Assembly: GCA_016209245.1 (NCBI GenBank)
Contig: JACQWN010000102.1
Location: forward strand, 1-14,690
Direction of reading: 5' to 3'
DNA from: Bacteroidia bacterium
GTDB taxonomy: Bacteria > Bacteroidota > Bacteroidia > Bacteroidales > BM523
DNA: 14,690 bases
This document shows positions 11,853 to 14,690 of this stretch, in pieces. Position 1 is the stretch's first letter; every line of letters begins with the position of its first letter. A program made the position numbers and the translations under genes. The notes below the pieces were generated by a model. That model searched no databases. It had not been told where the DNA came from and saw nothing but the letters and a program-made list of their open reading frames with translations.

Positions 11853-14690
11853 TGAAATATAATTCATTTATAAAAATATTTATTCTCCATATTTATATAT
11901 TTTTAATATTTTTTTCAAATTATTCTTCTAGTCAATATTTTGAAACCGGCTACCCTTACATTAATAATATTCCTCCTTCAGAATACGGATACGAAAGTCA
12001 AAATTTTTCTATCGTACAAGATAACCTAGGTATATTATTTATAGCAAATTTAAATGGAGTGATTGAATACGACGGCACTTCATGGAATTTAATCAAGGTA
12101 CCCGGGGCATATTCTCTTGCTGCCGGAACAGATGGAATTATTTATGTTGGCGGATACAATGAATTCGGTTATCTAAATAGGAATATTTATGGTTGTATTC
12201 AGTATTTTTCCTTTATTCATGAGCTTGATACCAGATATTCCGGCTTTGGAACAGTCAAAGAAGCGCTCGCATGCACAAATGAAATTTTCTTTTCTACACA
12301 AACAAAATTATTCCGGTGGAATTTTAAAAATGTAGAATGTATTGATTCTGCTGATAATTATTTGAAAATTTTTAAAGCCGATAATATTCTTTATGAATAT
12401 AAATCAGGTATCGGACTTCTGGAGTATGCCGGTTATAATTTTACCATGGTTATTGAAGGCGATTTTTTCAGTAAAAAAAAGATAATTGAAATTCTGCCTT
12501 TTAATAATTCAACTTTACTTGTTTCGACATTTCGACAGGCTCAATGCAACGCAGGCTCAACACATAGCAATACAGGTAAAAACTTATTGATTAAAACTGA
12601 ATCGGAAAAAGGTTTTTATTTATATTGCAGCGATTCAATTATCCCATTTAATACTAAAGCGGATGATTTTTTCGAAGAAAATAAAATTTCATGTGCAACA
12701 ATCTTATCCGGAACGTATTATGCATTTGGCACTAATAGATGCGGGCTGATAATTATTAATAATAAGGGGGAGATTTTATATAATATTAATAATGCAACCG
12801 GCTTATATGACGATGATATCCGTGATATTTATATTGATAATTCTTTTAATATGTGGCTTGCAACCAATAATGGAATTAGCCGCGTTGAAGTTCCCGATGC
12901 ATTTTCATATTTCGACAGGACAAGCGGTTTATCAGGCGGTGCCAAAGAGATTATACGTCATAATGGTATTTTATATGTTGCAACTACTCAAGGATTATTT
13001 TATCTTGACCGACAGAAAGAATTACTAGCAAGTTGCAGACCTTCATTAAGATTCCTGCCGGTTAAAGGTATTGATTCCGATGGAAATACATTCTTTTCAA
13101 CCTGTAGTAAGCTTTTTCTGGCAACCGATAATGGATTATATAAAATATCAGACAGTACAAGCGCTTTAATTATTGATGGTCTTCATGAAATAGTTATTGA
13201 ATCTGAAAAATATCCCGGACATTTGTACAATGGAAGATCTGATGGCTTGGCTGTTCTTAAATACGAAAATGGCAGCCTGTCGGAGGACTGTAAAATAAAA
13301 AATATAAACTCACATATCCGTACAATTGTTGAAGAAGATAATGGAACTCTCTGGTTGGGAACTGATTATGAAGGCGTTTATATGGTAGATTTATCATCAG
13401 AATGGAACACTGAACCAGATATGTTTCACTTCCAAAAAGGATACGGATTGCCTGTTGATTATGAATGGATAGATGTTTATAAAACTTCAGGGGGGATTCT
13501 GTTTTCGACTGCAAAGGGGGTTTTCAGATTCAATAAGCAAATCAAACGGTTCTATCAGGATACTTTGTTAGGAATTTATTTTTCAGATAGCAAACAATGG
13601 CTCTTTCCTGTGGTTGAAGATAAAAATAAAAACCTTTGGTTCACTTCCGGGCAGACCGATTGTTACAGCAAACAAACTATTATGGCATTATTTCAGGGTG
13701 AAGGGAAAAAATACAGAATTATCAGATCTCCTTTTATTAAAATCAGGAATTATACTATTGAAGATATTTATCCTGATACTAATGATATTGTGTGGTTAGC
13801 AAGCTTTGATAAAGTTCTTCGATATGATAATAAAATGATGAATTCAGCATATCCCGCTTTTCATACTATATTAAAAAAAGTTGTTGTTGGTAAAGATTCA
13901 TTATTGCCTGTACATACTTATACATATGAGAAAAATAAAATAATTGCCGGTCAGATTGATTCGCTTATACCTGTTCTCCCTTACCGGTTAAATTCTTTCT
14001 TTTTCGAGTTTGCCGCGCCTTCATATCAAAGCGAGAAGCAAGTAGTTTATAGCTATATTCTGGAAGGGTTTAATAAAAATTGGTCGGAATGGGCATTGTT
14101 AAATAAAAAAGAATATACAAATCTGCCCGAAGGTGCATACACTTTTAAAGTCAAAGCCCGTGATATATTTGGAAATGAATCGGCTGAAACAGCATTTTCC
14201 TTTAGCGTTCAACCGCCTTATTATCGTACATGGTGGGCATATTTAGCATATCTGCTCATATTAGGTTCTTTTGTTTATATGGTGATAAGATGGCGAAATT
14301 TATTGTTTGAAAAAGAACGGCACAAGCTTGAAAAAATGATAATAGAAAGAACTGACGAAATTGTCAGGCAGAAAGAAAGAGCGGAACAATTAGTAGCTAA
14401 TATTTTACCGAAAGAGACAGCAGAGGAATTGAAATCGGCAGGGCGTTCAGCAAGAAAAAAATATAAAATGGTAACAGTGCTGTTTTCAGATATACATGGA
14501 TTTTCAAATATTTCAGACCGTGCAAATCCCGATGAAATTCTTGATGAGCTTGATAAGTATTTTTATCATTTCGATGAAGTTGTAGAGCGTTTTCATATTG
14601 AAAAAGTCAGAACAGTTGGTGATACTTATATGTGTGCGGGCGGGATACCTGTAAAAAACAGAACCAATCCGATTGATGTAATTATGGCAG
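11852..14690 (+). CDS. Propeller/Y_Y_Y sensor with class III nucleotidyl cyclase output, 3' end cut
   Basis: The frame is open from ATG 11852 to the right edge (946 codons). A signal peptide covers about residues 1-27. Residues 30-700 hold two-component-regulator-propeller (Reg_prop) blades such as NMWLATNNGISRVE (about 333), ILYVATTQGLFYLD (373), LFLATDNGLYKIS (424) and TLWLGTDYEGVYMVD (500). A Y_Y_Y domain follows (about 708-792; YSYILEGFNKNWSEW, LPEGAYTFKVKARD), then one TM helix (794-818), a charged coiled coil with the NILPKETAEELK cyclase linker (about 850), and a class III cyclase domain from 870. Metal-binding Asp880 (LFSDIHGF) and Asp924 (TVGDTYMCAGG) are 44 residues apart, as in the family. 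Ligand sensing in the periplasm would thus drive cAMP or cGMP synthesis in the cytoplasm. The base-specifying position holds Arg920 instead of Lys or Glu, so the product is uncertain. The start has no Shine-Dalgarno. Confidence 0.9.
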   Translation, partial: MKYNSFIKIFILHIYIFLIFFSNYSSSQYFETGYPYINNIPPSEYGYESQNFSIVQDNLGILFIANLNGVIEYDGTSWNLIKVPGAYSLAAGTDGIIYVGGYNEFGYLNRNIYGCIQYFSFIHELDTRYSGFGTVKEALACTNEIFFSTQTKLFRWNFKNVECIDSADNYLKIFKADNILYEYKSGIGLLEYAGYNFTMVIEGDFFSKKKIIEILPFNNSTLLVSTFRQAQCNAGSTHSNTGKNLLIKTESEKGFYLYCSDSIIPFNTKADDFFEENKISCATILSGTYYAFGTNRCGLIIINNKGEILYNINNATGLYDDDIRDIYIDNSFNMWLATNNGISRVEVPDAFSYFDRTSGLSGGAKEIIRHNGILYVATTQGLFYLDRQKELLASCRPSLRFLPVKGIDSDGNTFFSTCSKLFLATDNGLYKISDSTSALIIDGLHEIVIESEKYPGHLYNGRSDGLAVLKYENGSLSEDCKIKNINSHIRTIVEEDNGTLWLGTDYEGVYMVDLSSEWNTEPDMFHFQKGYGLPVDYEWIDVYKTSGGILFSTAKGVFRFNKQIKRFYQDTLLGIYFSDSKQWLFPVVEDKNKNLWFTSGQTDCYSKQTIMALFQGEGKKYRIIRSPFIKIRNYTIEDIYPDTNDIVWLASFDKVLRYDNKMMNSAYPAFHTILKKVVVGKDSLLPVHTYTYEKNKIIAGQIDSLIPVLPYRLNSFFFEFAAPSYQSEKQVVYSYILEGFNKNWSEWALLNKKEYTNLPEGAYTFKVKARDIFGNESAETAFSFSVQPPYYRTWWAYLAYLLILGSFVYMVIRWRNLLFEKERHKLEKMIIERTDEIVRQKERAEQLVANILPKETAEELKSAGRSARKKYKMVTVLFSDIHGFSNISDRANPDEILDELDKYFYHFDEVVERFHIEKVRTVGDTYMCAGGIPVKNRTNPIDVIMA
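12522..12560 (+). repeat. Dispersed-repeat-like insert inside the sensor gene
   Basis: TTTCGACA occurs twice in a row (12522-12529, 12530-12537) and CAGGCTCAA twice 16 nt apart (12536-12544, 12552-12560). The core TTTCGACAGGCTCAATG resembles a small repeat that is scattered, mostly between genes, in many Bacteroidota genomes. Here it is read in frame as STFRQAQCNAGS (from residue 225), a stretch unlike the surrounding propeller strands. The copy keeps the frame open. Confidence 0.5.

Noticed and set aside
12901..12930. Second copy of the TTTCGACAGG repeat in the sensor gene
   Set aside because: Only TTTCGACAGGA matches; the peptide FDRTSGLSG is a normal propeller motif, so this is coincidence.
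12792..13799. Short open frames inside the sensor gene on both strands
   Set aside because: They are out of frame with, or opposite to, a continuous 946-codon frame with recognisable domains.

Overview
The window reads as a chromosomal stretch of an AT-rich member of the Bacteroidota, probably an anaerobic Bacteroidales-type organism. This rests on several signs: a secreted repeat protein of the kind exported by the type IX secretion system (T9SS), a Bacteroidota-style exbB/membrane protein/exbD/exbD cluster, promoter-like TAnnTTTG boxes without clear Shine-Dalgarno sites, a propeller/Y_Y_Y sensor, and an aldehyde:ferredoxin oxidoreductase. No taxonomic marker is present, so this is inference.

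Layout. (1) 1-4588, minus strand: 1529 residues of a very large secreted repeat protein. It has its start and signal peptide but runs off the left edge before its C-terminus. The frame is open throughout and the gene is visibly less AT-rich than its neighbours. (2) 4589-5038: a very AT-rich spacer with a good promoter candidate for the adhesin and four perfect inverted repeats. (3) 5039-7618, minus strand: an energy-transduction operon in the order exbB, four-TM protein, exbD, exbD. Its gaps carry hairpins and a Bacteroidota-type ACGAATTACGAA repeat. No tonB is seen. (4) 7619-7928: a non-coding spacer with an imperfect long inverted repeat. (5) 7929-10916, plus strand: tRNA-Ser(GGA), then a deoC-type aldolase 15 nt further on, then a tungsten-type aldehyde oxidoreductase. 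The aldolase would release acetaldehyde from deoxyribose-5-phosphate and the oxidoreductase could oxidise it to acetate, so the pair may form a short catabolic or detoxifying route. A perfect hairpin terminator closes this block. (6) 10938-11774, minus strand: a two-domain universal stress protein converging on the oxidoreductase. (7) 11852-14690, plus strand, divergent from the stress protein: a sensor with signal peptide, beta-propeller repeats, Y_Y_Y domain, one TM helix, coiled coil and the start of a class III nucleotidyl cyclase. It is cut by the right edge.

The genes with most to offer a second look are the propeller-cyclase receptor, which has the outer architecture of a hybrid two-component sensor but a cyclic-nucleotide output, and the deoC/AOR pair, whose aldolase has an unusual C-terminal Cys4 tail. 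I found no CRISPR array, transposase, phage gene or recognised defence system. Most of the window is ordinary Bacteroidota gene content plus many small intergenic inverted repeats.
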